DNA of 44,689 bases from Myxococcales bacterium UBA1238 (GTDB lineage: Bacteria > Myxococcota_A > Bradymonadia > UBA7976 > UBA1532), in contig DBWM01000055.1 in NCBI GenBank assembly GCA_002309015.1, positions 76,310 to 120,998 of the forward strand, written 5' to 3'. Shown piece after piece: positions 24,686 to 32,546 of this stretch; position 1 is the first letter of the stretch; each line of letters starts with the position of its first letter. A program made the position numbers and the translations under genes. The notes under the pieces are model-generated. The model made no database searches. It was given only the letters and a program-made list of their open reading frames with translations, and was not told the DNA's origin.

Positions 24686-26449
24686 ATGTTGACTCGCCCG
24701 CTCCCCATCGTCGCTTTATGCAGCTTTCTGGCGCAGAGCGCCTGGGCTCAAACTTCCTCAGAGCTTGAATTGACAAGCAGTTTTTCGATCACCGAAATCG
24801 GTATCGACGACTGTGCTGACGACATCGATGGCCAGCTGAACCTGTCAGGCAACTTTACCAACAGTTCGAGTTACAGCGGCTATGAGCTGCGGCTGACGTT
24901 TGACATTGGCCAGGAGCCTTGCTCGCGCGACACGCTGAACTCCTGCCCCAAATACAGCGGCTCGGTCACAGCAGGTTGCGGTTGCCTCAAGTCCGGCAGC
25001 ACGAGCAGCATCAGCTATACCGGCAATCTCAGCGATATCTTGGAGAATTTAGGACAAATCTGCGATTCCTCAAACGGAAGCAGCGAAATCCGCTTTTACC
25101 TCGAGTATTATAACGAAAGCGACTCGAGCAATACGGTCGAACTGCGCAGCACTGCTCAGGAAATCCATTTTGATTTCAGCCGCCCGGACGCCCCGAGCAG
25201 CGCCCCCCGGCTTTCCCCCGGTGAAGAAGCGATCACTGTGCGCTTTGACAGCATCAGCGGCAGCGACATTGCTAAATATGAGGTCTGCTATAAAGAAAGC
25301 AGCTCGAACAGCACCGAAGACGCGGGCACAGCAGACGGCGACACAACCGAAGAAAAAGACGCAACCACTGAAACTCAAAAGCGTTTTAAGGCCGCTTCCG
25401 ATAGCAACGAAAGCCTGAGAGGCGACTTTTCGCATTGCTCCTCGGTCTCGACGGGCGAAAGCAGCCACCGCATCGAAGGCTTAAGCAACGACACCACCTA
25501 TGAAGTGGTTTACGCCGCCATCGATAATGCAGGCAACCGAGGCCCCAACAGCCCGAGCGCATCCGCTGCCCCTGCCGAAGTCGATGATTTTGCAGAGGTT
25601 TATTCCAAGAGTGGTGGTCGCGAAGAAGGTGGATGCAGCAGCTTGCCGGGTCTCAGCCCGAGGACGCCGTTATGGCTGATCGCAGCTTTGGTCCTGGTCG
25701 GCCTTGCGCGATGCCGCCTGCGCAGAAAAAGCCTGGCAGGGCTCAACTTACTGGTTTTATTCGCGCTGTTGCCTGCGACCGCTCACGCCTACCGATTTGG
25801 TACGGAAACCCCGCGCTCGACTTCGGTTGAATTGCGGCTTACTTCATTCCAACCTGGCATCGATAAAGAGTTTTCGATTCCAGAAGGTCAATCAGGGCCT
25901 TACGAGCGCATCTTTGGCAACGATGGCGACTGGCTGTTTTCCGTCGCCGTTTCGGAGCATTTTTTCCAGGCCTTTGGCACCGCATCGCTCGGCGGCAGCA
26001 TCGGTTTTTGGAGCGCTGAAGGTTCAGGCATTTCGGCCAGTACGGACGATGTTTCCGACAAGACCTCGTTCCATATTTTTCCCATGGCCCTCGAAGTCAG
26101 CTATCGTTTAGATGAATGGCAGGATTATATTCCTCTGGTCCCCGTAGCCCGTTTAGGACTGGATTACTATTTTTGGTACATCAATGACGGCAACTCCGAA
26201 ACTGCCCGTTTTGAAAATGGAAATAAGGCGATGGGCGGCACCTGGGGCTGGCATTACACGCTGGGCATCCATATTCTGCTCGACTTCTTTGCTGAAGGCA
26301 TGGCCGGCGATTTTGACAACGACGCGGGCGTAAACAACAGTTATTTTACCATTGAATATCAATCGTCCCACGTCGACGATTTCGGCTCCTCCAAATCCTT
26401 CCGTCTGGGCGACAATATGTGGGTCTTTGGCCTCGGCCTCGACATGTAA
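24686..26449 (+). CDS. Fused surface protein: fibronectin-like part with internal MYXO-CTERM-like signal, then outer-membrane beta-barrel
   Basis: A 587-residue protein that reads like two proteins in one frame. Part one: signal peptide (LPIVALCSFLAQSAWA), a beta-rich domain with Cys pairs, and a fibronectin-III-like domain (LSNDTTYEVVYAAIDNAGN). It ends in a complete sorting-type signal: GCSSLPG with Cys317, helix PLWLIAALVLVGLA, then RLRRK. Part two begins at once with a second signal-peptide-like stretch (LNLLVLFALLPATAHA) and continues as a beta-barrel (SVELRLTSFQPGID, GRIFG-like PYERIFG, ending in FGLGLDM). In Myxococcus, as I recall, related proteins (MXAN_2561 and MXAN_2562 families) are separate neighbours. 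No ATG, GTG or good internal ribosome-binding site is visible at the junction. ATG 24686 follows GGAGG; its TAA overlaps the truA ATG. Confidence 0.85.
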   Translation: MLTRPLPIVALCSFLAQSAWAQTSSELELTSSFSITEIGIDDCADDIDGQLNLSGNFTNSSSYSGYELRLTFDIGQEPCSRDTLNSCPKYSGSVTAGCGCLKSGSTSSISYTGNLSDILENLGQICDSSNGSSEIRFYLEYYNESDSSNTVELRSTAQEIHFDFSRPDAPSSAPRLSPGEEAITVRFDSISGSDIAKYEVCYKESSSNSTEDAGTADGDTTEEKDATTETQKRFKAASDSNESLRGDFSHCSSVSTGESSHRIEGLSNDTTYEVVYAAIDNAGNRGPNSPSASAAPAEVDDFAEVYSKSGGREEGGCSSLPGLSPRTPLWLIAALVLVGLARCRLRRKSLAGLNLLVLFALLPATAHAYRFGTETPRSTSVELRLTSFQPGIDKEFSIPEGQSGPYERIFGNDGDWLFSVAVSEHFFQAFGTASLGGSIGFWSAEGSGISASTDDVSDKTSFHIFPMALEVSYRLDEWQDYIPLVPVARLGLDYYFWYINDGNSETARFENGNKAMGGTWGWHYTLGIHILLDFFAEGMAGDFDNDAGVNNSYFTIEYQSSHVDDFGSSKSFRLGDNMWVFGLGLDM

Positions 26450-27198
26450 TGCGCCGCATCCTCTTCACCGTCGAATATGACGGCACCGGCTACCACGGCT
26501 GGCAAGCGCAGGCCGGTCTCACCACCATCCAGGGCGAACTCGCCTCTGCCCTCGAAGCTCAATTCGGTTTTCCCATTCAGGTTGACGGCGCAAGCCGCAC
26601 GGACGCAGGCGTTCACGCGCGAGGTCAGGCCGCAGCCATCAGCCTCGATCACCCCATCAGTTTAAAAGGCTTCGTCAAAGCATTAAACCAGCGACTGCCC
26701 TCTCAAATTGCCATTCGGGATGCCCGAGAGGTCGAGCCCGATTTTGTGCCGCGCTTTAAAAGCTTAGGGAAAACCTATATTTACAGGTTTTATTGTTCCA
26801 AAGAGCGCTGGCCGCTGATCGATCGATATGCCTGGCGCGTCTTTTGGCCCCTCAATTTTGAGCGCCTCCTCGAAAGCACGCCTTACCTCATCGGCACGCA
26901 CGATTTTGAAAGCTTTGCCGACAGCGATGGCACGCATCAAACCAGCATCCGCACGATCACGCGCATCGCATTCGCGCCCGATCCCCAGATTCCCGGCCTC
27001 TACGCGCTCACCTTTTGCGGCACCGCTTTTTTAAAGCATATGATCCGCAACCTGACGGGCACCCTGATCGAAATCGCGAGAGGACGATTACGCCCAGAGC
27101 AGATTCCACAAATGCTCGCCGCGCGCGATCGCTCCGCTTCGGGCCCATCGGCCCCTGCCTGCGGACTCACGCTTGAACGCGTACATTTCGCGCTCTAA
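26449..27198 (+). CDS. truA: tRNA pseudouridine(38-40) synthase TruA
   Basis: TruA isomerises uridines at positions 38-40 of tRNA anticodon stems. At 249 residues it is of normal length. Visible motifs: the N-terminal VEYDGTGYHGWQ, the catalytic Asp52 in ASRTDAGVHARGQ, KTYIYRFY, THDFESFA and the C-terminal FLKHMIRNLTGTL. The ATG at 26449 shares a base with the TAA of the fused surface-protein gene (TAATG), so translation is probably coupled. The frame is open to 26419, but the family start is at the methionine before RRILFTVEYDG. It converges on the barrel gene ending at 27240. Confidence 0.97.
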   Translation: MRRILFTVEYDGTGYHGWQAQAGLTTIQGELASALEAQFGFPIQVDGASRTDAGVHARGQAAAISLDHPISLKGFVKALNQRLPSQIAIRDAREVEPDFVPRFKSLGKTYIYRFYCSKERWPLIDRYAWRVFWPLNFERLLESTPYLIGTHDFESFADSDGTHQTSIRTITRIAFAPDPQIPGLYALTFCGTAFLKHMIRNLTGTLIEIARGRLRPEQIPQMLAARDRSASGPSAPACGLTLERVHFAL

Positions 27199-27239
27199 CT
27201 TATTGTTTTTAAAAAAGTTTTAGAGATTTACGGGTGGGA

Positions 27240-28538
27240 TTAGAAGAAGCTCGCCTGAATGCCGACGTTCAGATCGACATGTTGGGAGGGGGAATCACCA
27301 ATCAGGTGATAGAAATCGGGCGTGACCACCAGCGCAAAGAGATCGGAGAAGGCCCAATGGTATGAAACGCCGAGGGTGTAGCAGAAAGAACCATCCCGGG
27401 AATAATCGAGCAGAGACGGTCCGGTTCCATTCTTGCTTTTCACACTCACCATATGGCGCACATGCCCAATACCACCGCCCGCGCGCAAAATGAGACTGTG
27501 AGGCGCATGATCGACCACCTTAAACTGCGCCCGGCCACCCTCGAGGTGATCAAATTCCACGAACTGCATGCGCAGGAAGGCACCCAGGCTGAACCAGGAA
27601 GTGACGTTAAAGTCGACTTCGAGCAAACTGTGGAACGGCGCCAGCGCCAGGCCAGTGCTCAGACGCTTATGCTGGTGAATCGATTCCGAGCGATCGGTGA
27701 TCCTCCCCACTCCGGTCCCTAAACTGAGCGTGAAATTCATGTATTTTCGGCCAGAAGAGGAGCTGCCCTCTCCCACAAAATCCTCTAAATTGGATCCCAT
27801 GGGGATGTCGTTGTTCACAGGGGCTTCGATGCTCACCACGACCGGATTCTTGCCTGAGCCATATTGATCGAGGCGATTGCCCTGACGATCTTCTACCGCG
27901 ATGTAATATTTTAAGCTTTGCCCCACGATGTAACGATTTGGAATGCGCGTCTCAAAATCGCGTTCCCCTTTGGGAAGCATCTCAAGCTGCTGCGTCATTT
28001 CCATCGTATCGTTCTTAAAATATAAATAAGCTCTATATACTTTGCTATTCAGCTTGCGCGAAACCGTAATCGAAATCGGCAAGGACTCGCCCACCATCAG
28101 GCGTGAGGGCGGATAATGAATCAAATCACGGTCGCTGGTTTGCTCAAAGTCGGTCCTCTGAGCCACCAGTCTCTGAGCTTCATCGAACAGCTTGCTCAAA
28201 GAAGGCGTTCTCACATTGGCTTCCAGCACGAGCGAAGGATCGATCTGCAGAGCCTTATGGAATGCGTCCACTACAGCTTTGGGATCTTTTTCGAGATTAT
28301 GCTGCACAATCGCATAATTCATATAGACATTGGCAGCGGTCTTATCCTGAAGCTGATGTTGCTCGATCAGATTAACCGCTTGCTGCAATGCAGTTTCCGA
28401 CTGCTCAAATTCCAACTCATCGTACAGGGATTCGGCTTTCGCCAGCAATTGTGCAACGTTGCGCTCCGCTGGAGACTGCGCAAAGCAAGACGAAGCGCTG
28501 ATCGCTAATAAAATCAATGAGTTTAGTATCGTGCGCAT
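27240..28538 (-). CDS. TPR-domain outer-membrane beta-barrel protein (second copy of the architecture)
   Basis: A 432-residue exported protein: signal peptide (MRTILNSLILLAISASSCFA), a helical region with TPR pattern (about 25-130, including AFHKALQIDPSLVLE then TPSLSKLFDEAQ), a beta-sandwich middle domain (about 150-240) and a C-terminal barrel (LSLGTGVGRIT, LEVDFNVTSWFSLGAFLRM, ending in VGIQASFF). The terminal Phe and alternating strands are typical of outer-membrane proteins. It shares layout with the gene at 18160. ATG 28538 is chosen; the stop of the OmpA gene ends two bases upstream (TAA, T, ATG). It is the last gene of a three-gene run with two DUF4398-type lipoproteins. A cell-envelope scaffold or transport role is likely but unproven. 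Confidence 0.8.
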   Translation of the reverse strand: MRTILNSLILLAISASSCFAQSPAERNVAQLLAKAESLYDELEFEQSETALQQAVNLIEQHQLQDKTAANVYMNYAIVQHNLEKDPKAVVDAFHKALQIDPSLVLEANVRTPSLSKLFDEAQRLVAQRTDFEQTSDRDLIHYPPSRLMVGESLPISITVSRKLNSKVYRAYLYFKNDTMEMTQQLEMLPKGERDFETRIPNRYIVGQSLKYYIAVEDRQGNRLDQYGSGKNPVVVSIEAPVNNDIPMGSNLEDFVGEGSSSSGRKYMNFTLSLGTGVGRITDRSESIHQHKRLSTGLALAPFHSLLEVDFNVTSWFSLGAFLRMQFVEFDHLEGGRAQFKVVDHAPHSLILRAGGGIGHVRHMVSVKSKNGTGPSLLDYSRDGSFCYTLGVSYHWAFSDLFALVVTPDFYHLIGDSPSQHVDLNVGIQASFF

Positions 28539-28539
28539 A

Positions 28540-29706
28540 TTACTTAATGATGATGAATTCGACACGACGGTTGGCCGCTCGACCTTCCGCAGTTCGGTTA
28601 TCCTCGATGGGTCTCTCTTCGCCGTAGCCGATCGCTTCCATGCGCGAAGCCTCGACGCCCTGGTTGATCAGGTAACGCCGGACCGATTCCGCACGGCGTT
28701 GGGAGAGCTTCTTGTTGTAAGAATCTTTGCCTTTACTGTCGGTGTGGCCTTCGATGCTGACGCGAATCTGAGCGTGATCGCGCAACGCCATCGCCACTTC
28801 ATTCAATAAGCCAAACGACTTCGACAAAATCACATCCTTGTTGGTGGCAAAGTAAATCGTTTGCTTCAACTCGATGTGATCGTCGTGAACGATGATCGAT
28901 TTATACAGATCGGGGCAACCGTCCTCATCCTCATCGCCGTCGAAATCTTCGGGCTCGTTGGGACATTTATCGATCCCCTTGCATTTGGCGGCATATTGCG
29001 CGCTCAACCCGCGCTCGCTCACCCAGGGATCGCAAATGCCATCGAGATCGTTGTCGGGATCGGGACAGCCGTCTTCATCCTCAAAGCCATCGAAATCTTC
29101 GGCATCGTTGGGACAGGCATCGCGCCCGGAGCAAGAGGGATAATCCGCAGTCAGCCCCTTATCGCTCACCCAGGAATCGCAGATATTGTCTTTATCGTTA
29201 TCGGGATCCGGGCAGCCGTCTTCATCCTCAAAGTTATCTAAGTCCTCAGGATCATTGGGACATTTATCGTCGTGATCGAGGATGCCGTCTTCGTCGTTGT
29301 CGGGATCGGGACAGCCGTCACTATCCTGGAATCCATCGAAATCTTCGGGATCATCCGGGCAGCGATCTTCGCGATCGAGGATGCCGTCTCCGTCGCGATC
29401 TCTGTTTTCCTGGCATTCCGGCCGAGGAGCCACCAGCTCCGATTTTTCTGTAGCTTCCAGGGCCAGAGCGAGATGCTCCTGCGCCTCAAAATACTCACCC
29501 TGATCGAGCTTGAGATAGGTGAATTCAAGCTCGGATCGCGCAACCGCGTAATCCTCAGGAGCGCATTTGTAAGCGGGCTTTTCTACTGCATTTAAGCGGG
29601 TTTCGATGCTATCGGCCTTTGCACGCACAGCGCGCCCTGCACAGCCTGCCACACAGCACAAAGCTGCCAGACCGACGATCCAACGACAAAGCGAACGGCT
29701 TTTCAC
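28540..29706 (-). CDS. OmpA-family lipoprotein with thrombospondin type-3 repeats
   Basis: A 388-residue lipoprotein (signal ends CVAGC). Parts: a DUF4398-like helical segment (about 25-90), four to five Asp-rich TSP3-type calcium-binding units (CPDDPEDFDGFQDSDGCPD and close copies), then an OmpA/Pal peptidoglycan-binding domain (about 275-388) with IYFATNKDVIL, the HTDSKGKD loop and NRRVEF at the end. Two of the TSP3 units carry an extra loop of about 20 residues beginning ICDSWVS or ICDPWVS. It should anchor the outer membrane to peptidoglycan with a calcium-stiffened stalk. The start is GTG 29706, preceded by GGAGG and overlapping the upstream stop (GTGA). It is the middle gene of the three-gene run. 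Confidence 0.92.
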   Translation of the reverse strand: MKSRSLCRWIVGLAALCCVAGCAGRAVRAKADSIETRLNAVEKPAYKCAPEDYAVARSELEFTYLKLDQGEYFEAQEHLALALEATEKSELVAPRPECQENRDRDGDGILDREDRCPDDPEDFDGFQDSDGCPDPDNDEDGILDHDDKCPNDPEDLDNFEDEDGCPDPDNDKDNICDSWVSDKGLTADYPSCSGRDACPNDAEDFDGFEDEDGCPDPDNDLDGICDPWVSERGLSAQYAAKCKGIDKCPNEPEDFDGDEDEDGCPDLYKSIIVHDDHIELKQTIYFATNKDVILSKSFGLLNEVAMALRDHAQIRVSIEGHTDSKGKDSYNKKLSQRRAESVRRYLINQGVEASRMEAIGYGEERPIEDNRTAEGRAANRRVEFIIIK

Positions 29707-30101
29707 AGCGAACGTCCTCCCGTCGGCTTTGAACCCGGCTTTTGTTTTTGCGAAGGCTGTGCCGGGGATTTCTTCTGCGGCTTTGGAGCGACAGGCTCTT
29801 CCACAGGATGATTCAGCGCCAAATCCTTGGCCTGCTCGGCAAAAGACTGAGCTTCCTTCGCCAAATCCATTGCAGCCTGAAATTCGGAATAGCCTTCTTC
29901 AAGCCGCGCCTGCCGCAAATTCATCTGGGCCCGCCGATACTCGTAAATCGCGTATGTCTGAGCCCCCGCACCATCCGCTGCGTCTAACGCAACCTGAGCA
30001 TCCGCAATCGCAATTGCTGCAGAAATAGGACCGCAGCCGCCCAAAAACGGCACAAGCCCTCCCGCAATCAACACAAGCGCGCATCGATCAAACCAAGCCA
30101 C
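29703..30101 (-). CDS. DUF4398-type lipoprotein
   Basis: A 132-residue lipoprotein. The signal ends in FLGGC, followed by GPISAAIAIADAQVALDAADGAGA and a helical hairpin rich in Ala, Glu and Gln (YEYRRAQMNLRQARLEEGYSEFQAAMDLAKEA), the usual DUF4398 pattern, then a Pro/Lys/Gln-rich tail. Such proteins often accompany OmpA-like lipoproteins, as here. The start is taken as GTG 30101, because GAGGAG lies 9 bases ahead and it gives a clean lipoprotein signal. A longer frame to 30188 would run through the promoter. Its TGA overlaps the GTG of the OmpA gene. Confidence 0.85.
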   Translation of the reverse strand: MAWFDRCALVLIAGGLVPFLGGCGPISAAIAIADAQVALDAADGAGAQTYAIYEYRRAQMNLRQARLEEGYSEFQAAMDLAKEAQSFAEQAKDLALNHPVEEPVAPKPQKKSPAQPSQKQKPGSKPTGGRSL

Positions 30102-30136
30102 AACGAGCACTCCTCGCGCAAAACAAAGGCGTTTGA

Positions 30137-30164
30137 TATATACCGCTTTGCGAACGGGCGTCAA
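30137..30164 (-). promoter_or_regulatory. Sigma-70-type promoter for the OmpA/TPR-barrel operon
   Basis: On the minus strand: TTGACG (30164-30159), a 16-base spacer and TATATA (30142-30137). The start would be near 30130, about 30 bases ahead of the GTG at 30101. The -35 box lies just past the cdnL stop codon. Confidence 0.6.
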
Positions 30165-30168
30165 CAAG

Positions 30169-30657
30169 TCAACCGAGCAGCTGCTCAACCTGCTCGGTCA
30201 CCTCGTCCCCACCAATGCCCTGTGCCACAGACAGCTCCTGCACCAAAAGCTGCATCGCCATCTCGTATACGCGCTTTTCACCATAAGAAAGTTGTTTATC
30301 TGCGCGCATCAGATGGAGATTTCGAAGCACTTCTGCCACTTCAGTCAATTTGCCCGTTTTGATTTTGTCCATATAAATCCGCTGCCGACGGTTCCAGTTG
30401 AGCTCATCGACAGTGAAATGGGACGCTTTCAAAACCTCATTGACTTCTTTGATTTCGGCTTTGTCGACCAAATTGCGCAAACCAACTTGCTCGACCTTAT
30501 CTACGGGCACACGAATCTTTTGCTCCGAATCGAGGCACCGCAGAACGTAAACCTGACAGGTTTGTCCCGAAAACTCAAAAGTTTCAATATCACAGATTTC
30601 GGTGACTCCTTGTGCAGGATAGACAGCCTGGTCACCGACATTGAAAGTGCTTGCCAA
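30169..30657 (-). CDS. cdnL: CarD/CdnL-family RNA polymerase-binding regulator
   Basis: CdnL-type proteins bind RNA polymerase beta and stabilise open complexes at rRNA and growth promoters. The N-terminal RNA polymerase-interaction domain starts FNVGDQAVYPAQGVTEI, and the helical C-terminal domain contains WNRRQRIYMDKIKTGKLTEVAEVLRNL in the family position. There is no HMGA-like tail, so this is the CdnL rather than the CarD form. The frame is open to 30717, but TTG 30657 is preferred: GGAGG lies 6 bases ahead and it yields 162 residues, close to the 164 of M. xanthus CdnL as I recall it, with the domain beginning at residue 5. A non-ATG start may keep the level low. Confidence 0.93.
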   Translation of the reverse strand: MASTFNVGDQAVYPAQGVTEICDIETFEFSGQTCQVYVLRCLDSEQKIRVPVDKVEQVGLRNLVDKAEIKEVNEVLKASHFTVDELNWNRRQRIYMDKIKTGKLTEVAEVLRNLHLMRADKQLSYGEKRVYEMAMQLLVQELSVAQGIGGDEVTEQVEQLLG

Positions 30658-30716
30658 GGCGCACCTCCGCATCTCAACCGCATTAAAACATGCAGCCGGA
30701 GGATTGTAAGGCATCA

Positions 30717-30756
30717 CCCCAGAGGGGAAATTTGGAGACGCCCTGCCGGACGTCTC
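30717..30756 (-). promoter_or_regulatory. Two small hairpins in the leader of cdnL
   Basis: GAGACG/CGTCTC (30735-30756, 10-base loop) and CCCC-AGA-GGGG (30717-30727) lie between the small gene at 30786 and cdnL. No long T-run follows on the minus strand, so they may be leader structure or a weak terminator of the small gene. Confidence 0.3.
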
Positions 30757-30785
30757 ACGGAGGATGTAAGCGCAACCGCTTAATT

Positions 30786-31109
30786 TTACTTCAAGTTCGC
30801 GCGCATATCGAGCAAGCGGCCGGTGGAGTAACCGAGCAGCTTGGTGCGAAGATCCATGTCGGGCTTGCCGCCGTTCGCGCGGCGCTCAACGATTTCGGTC
30901 GCTAAAGCTTCGCGTGAGCCGTACTTGGCCTTCAGGGTTTCTTCGCGCTTGAGCAACGTCAAAAGCTTCTTGTTGCTCACTCGCAAAAGGCGATCCTTGA
31001 ATTGGGCTTCCGACTCCTCGGCTTTACGGGTGAGGATCGGGAGCAGTTTTTGGACTAAAGCGTCCTTGCTCTCATGCTGATTCTTGACGGTCTGAAACGG
31101 GGTAGCCAT
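30786..31109 (-). CDS. Small basic helical protein, unknown function
   Basis: A 107-residue protein with many Lys, Arg and Leu residues, predicted almost wholly helical (LVQKLLPILTRKAEESEAQFKD, LLTLLKREETLKAKYG). It has no signal peptide, membrane helix or Cys, so it should be cytoplasmic. The balanced composition, clean start ATG 31109 behind GAGAG, and position between two same-strand or divergent genes support it as real. I do not recognise the family. It could bind nucleic acid or the ribosome, judging only from charge. It is transcribed toward cdnL, 128 bases upstream. Confidence 0.7.
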   Translation of the reverse strand: MATPFQTVKNQHESKDALVQKLLPILTRKAEESEAQFKDRLLRVSNKKLLTLLKREETLKAKYGSREALATEIVERRANGGKPDMDLRTKLLGYSTGRLLDMRANLK

Positions 31110-31148
31110 AACTGCTCTCTCAAGTTCAATTCAAAAAAAGAAAAGCGG

Positions 31149-32546
31149 TTGCAGTTGATACCACACGCCCTTTCCAAAAACAAGACTTTCCTTTTCGCGC
31201 TCCTCATTTTGGCCGTTGCCAGCCTTTTTGAAGCCCTCAGGGCTCAGGCCGAAACCGAAGGCGCTCATGCGGTGATCGTTCAATCCGGGGACTGGTCTCT
31301 GAAGGCCGCCGAACTTCCGGACGCCATCGATCTCTCGCGCGCCGTGGCCGCTTTGCAATCGGGTCAGACGCCCGGCCTTACAGCACTCCATCACCCGCAA
31401 ATCGCTGAAGAAATCCTGCGCGAGCTGATCGGTTTTTATGCCCTGGAACAGGCGGCTTTTGCATCGGGCTGGTTGCCCGCAGCAGCCGAAATCGCCGCTT
31501 ACATTCCAGAAGACGACGCCTCGGCTGCGCAGAGATTCGGCTTGGATATCGCACAGTTACATCACGCTGCAGCCATTTTGTTAACCCACGATGCGCTTCA
31601 TCAGAGAGAGTCCGAATCGCTTTCTCAGGCTCAAATCGAGGCTCAGTTTAAAGCCGATCACCATCAGCTGCGCCTGCGGGGACTCAGGCTGCACCGCGCA
31701 CCGGAATCGTCTGAAATCGATCTCGCTTTAAAAAACCGGCAACCCGAAATCGCGCGCTATTACCAGCAGCACCCGGCCCTCTTTTCAACGCCCGCAAAAT
31801 GGCGGGCGACGCGCATTTCAAAACCGTTCACCGCGCTCAATGCCGATGAGGTAGAAGCCGAACTCCGCGAATTACAACAAAATCTGGATGAAAACGATCT
31901 TTCAGAATTAACGCATCGAGGCTTCAAGACAGAGACCGTTTTCGTTTCAGATCGCCATCATCGCTTTCAGGCGCACCAAAAAACGCCCATTGCGCGGCAC
32001 GCTCAAAACCTGTCGTTCGATCTTCTATTGGAGTCTTTTCCTGAGCAAAAACGGGATATTAACGAGGTCTCGGTACAGCGGGAATGCGCGGCAGCGGTCC
32101 TGATCGAGCTCGATGATTTGCCCACAGCCCGAAAGACGGCAGATGAGGGGCGACAGTTGCTCTCAAATCCCGAAGCGCTCAAAGCCTATGCGGAAGCGCA
32201 CGCGATGCGCATTTTTGAGACGCCGTTTTTTTCGGAGTCCCAAAAAGCGCTTCCCAGCGTAGGCCTGATAACCCCTGAAATTCAAAGGGATTTGCTCTCA
32301 CTTACGCCCGATGCGCCTTTAAGCGGGCTACATGTCCTGCGGCAGGATTACGTGGCTTTTGAGTTGCTCGAAGAGCGTGCGGCACCTCCGTTTGAGGGAG
32401 AAGAAGCCGCAAAATACGCCTTTCTGCAAAAAGAACGCTTTGCTGCCCATTTGCTGGAGACGCTCAAAAGAGAACGCCAGGCGCTCTTTCAAATCAATGC
32501 AGATGCCTACGCCCAGGCCATCCGCGACTTACTCAAAGACTTATAA
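31149..32546 (+). CDS. SurA/PpiC-like periplasmic peptidyl-prolyl isomerase-type chaperone
   Basis: About 465 residues: a membrane signal (FLFALLILAVASLFEALRAQA), a SurA-N-like helical domain with EEILRELIGFYALEQAA, and a region beginning EIARYYQQHPALFSTPAKWRATRI. That last stretch is the usual lead into a parvulin domain in SurA/PpiD-type proteins. The C-terminal part keeps the PpiC-like spacing (PFFSES...LPSVG...LTPDAPLSGLHV...YVAFELLE). Such proteins chaperone outer-membrane proteins. No ATG suits the start: ATG 31074 lies inside the divergent small gene. TTG 31149 or TTG 31155 is likely, with only a weak Shine-Dalgarno, so the start is uncertain. It converges on bamD with a 6-base overlap, fitting a joint role in outer-membrane biogenesis. 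Confidence 0.75.
   Translation: MQLIPHALSKNKTFLFALLILAVASLFEALRAQAETEGAHAVIVQSGDWSLKAAELPDAIDLSRAVAALQSGQTPGLTALHHPQIAEEILRELIGFYALEQAAFASGWLPAAAEIAAYIPEDDASAAQRFGLDIAQLHHAAAILLTHDALHQRESESLSQAQIEAQFKADHHQLRLRGLRLHRAPESSEIDLALKNRQPEIARYYQQHPALFSTPAKWRATRISKPFTALNADEVEAELRELQQNLDENDLSELTHRGFKTETVFVSDRHHRFQAHQKTPIARHAQNLSFDLLLESFPEQKRDINEVSVQRECAAAVLIELDDLPTARKTADEGRQLLSNPEALKAYAEAHAMRIFETPFFSESQKALPSVGLITPEIQRDLLSLTPDAPLSGLHVLRQDYVAFELLEERAAPPFEGEEAAKYAFLQKERFAAHLLETLKRERQALFQINADAYAQAIRDLLKDL

Noticed and set aside
30717..30756. Intrinsic terminator upstream of cdnL
   Set aside because: Hairpins exist but no T-run follows, so only leader structure is reported.
31074..31148. ATG start at 31074 for the SurA-like protein
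   Set aside because: It lies inside the divergent small gene, and the added residues are not signal-like.
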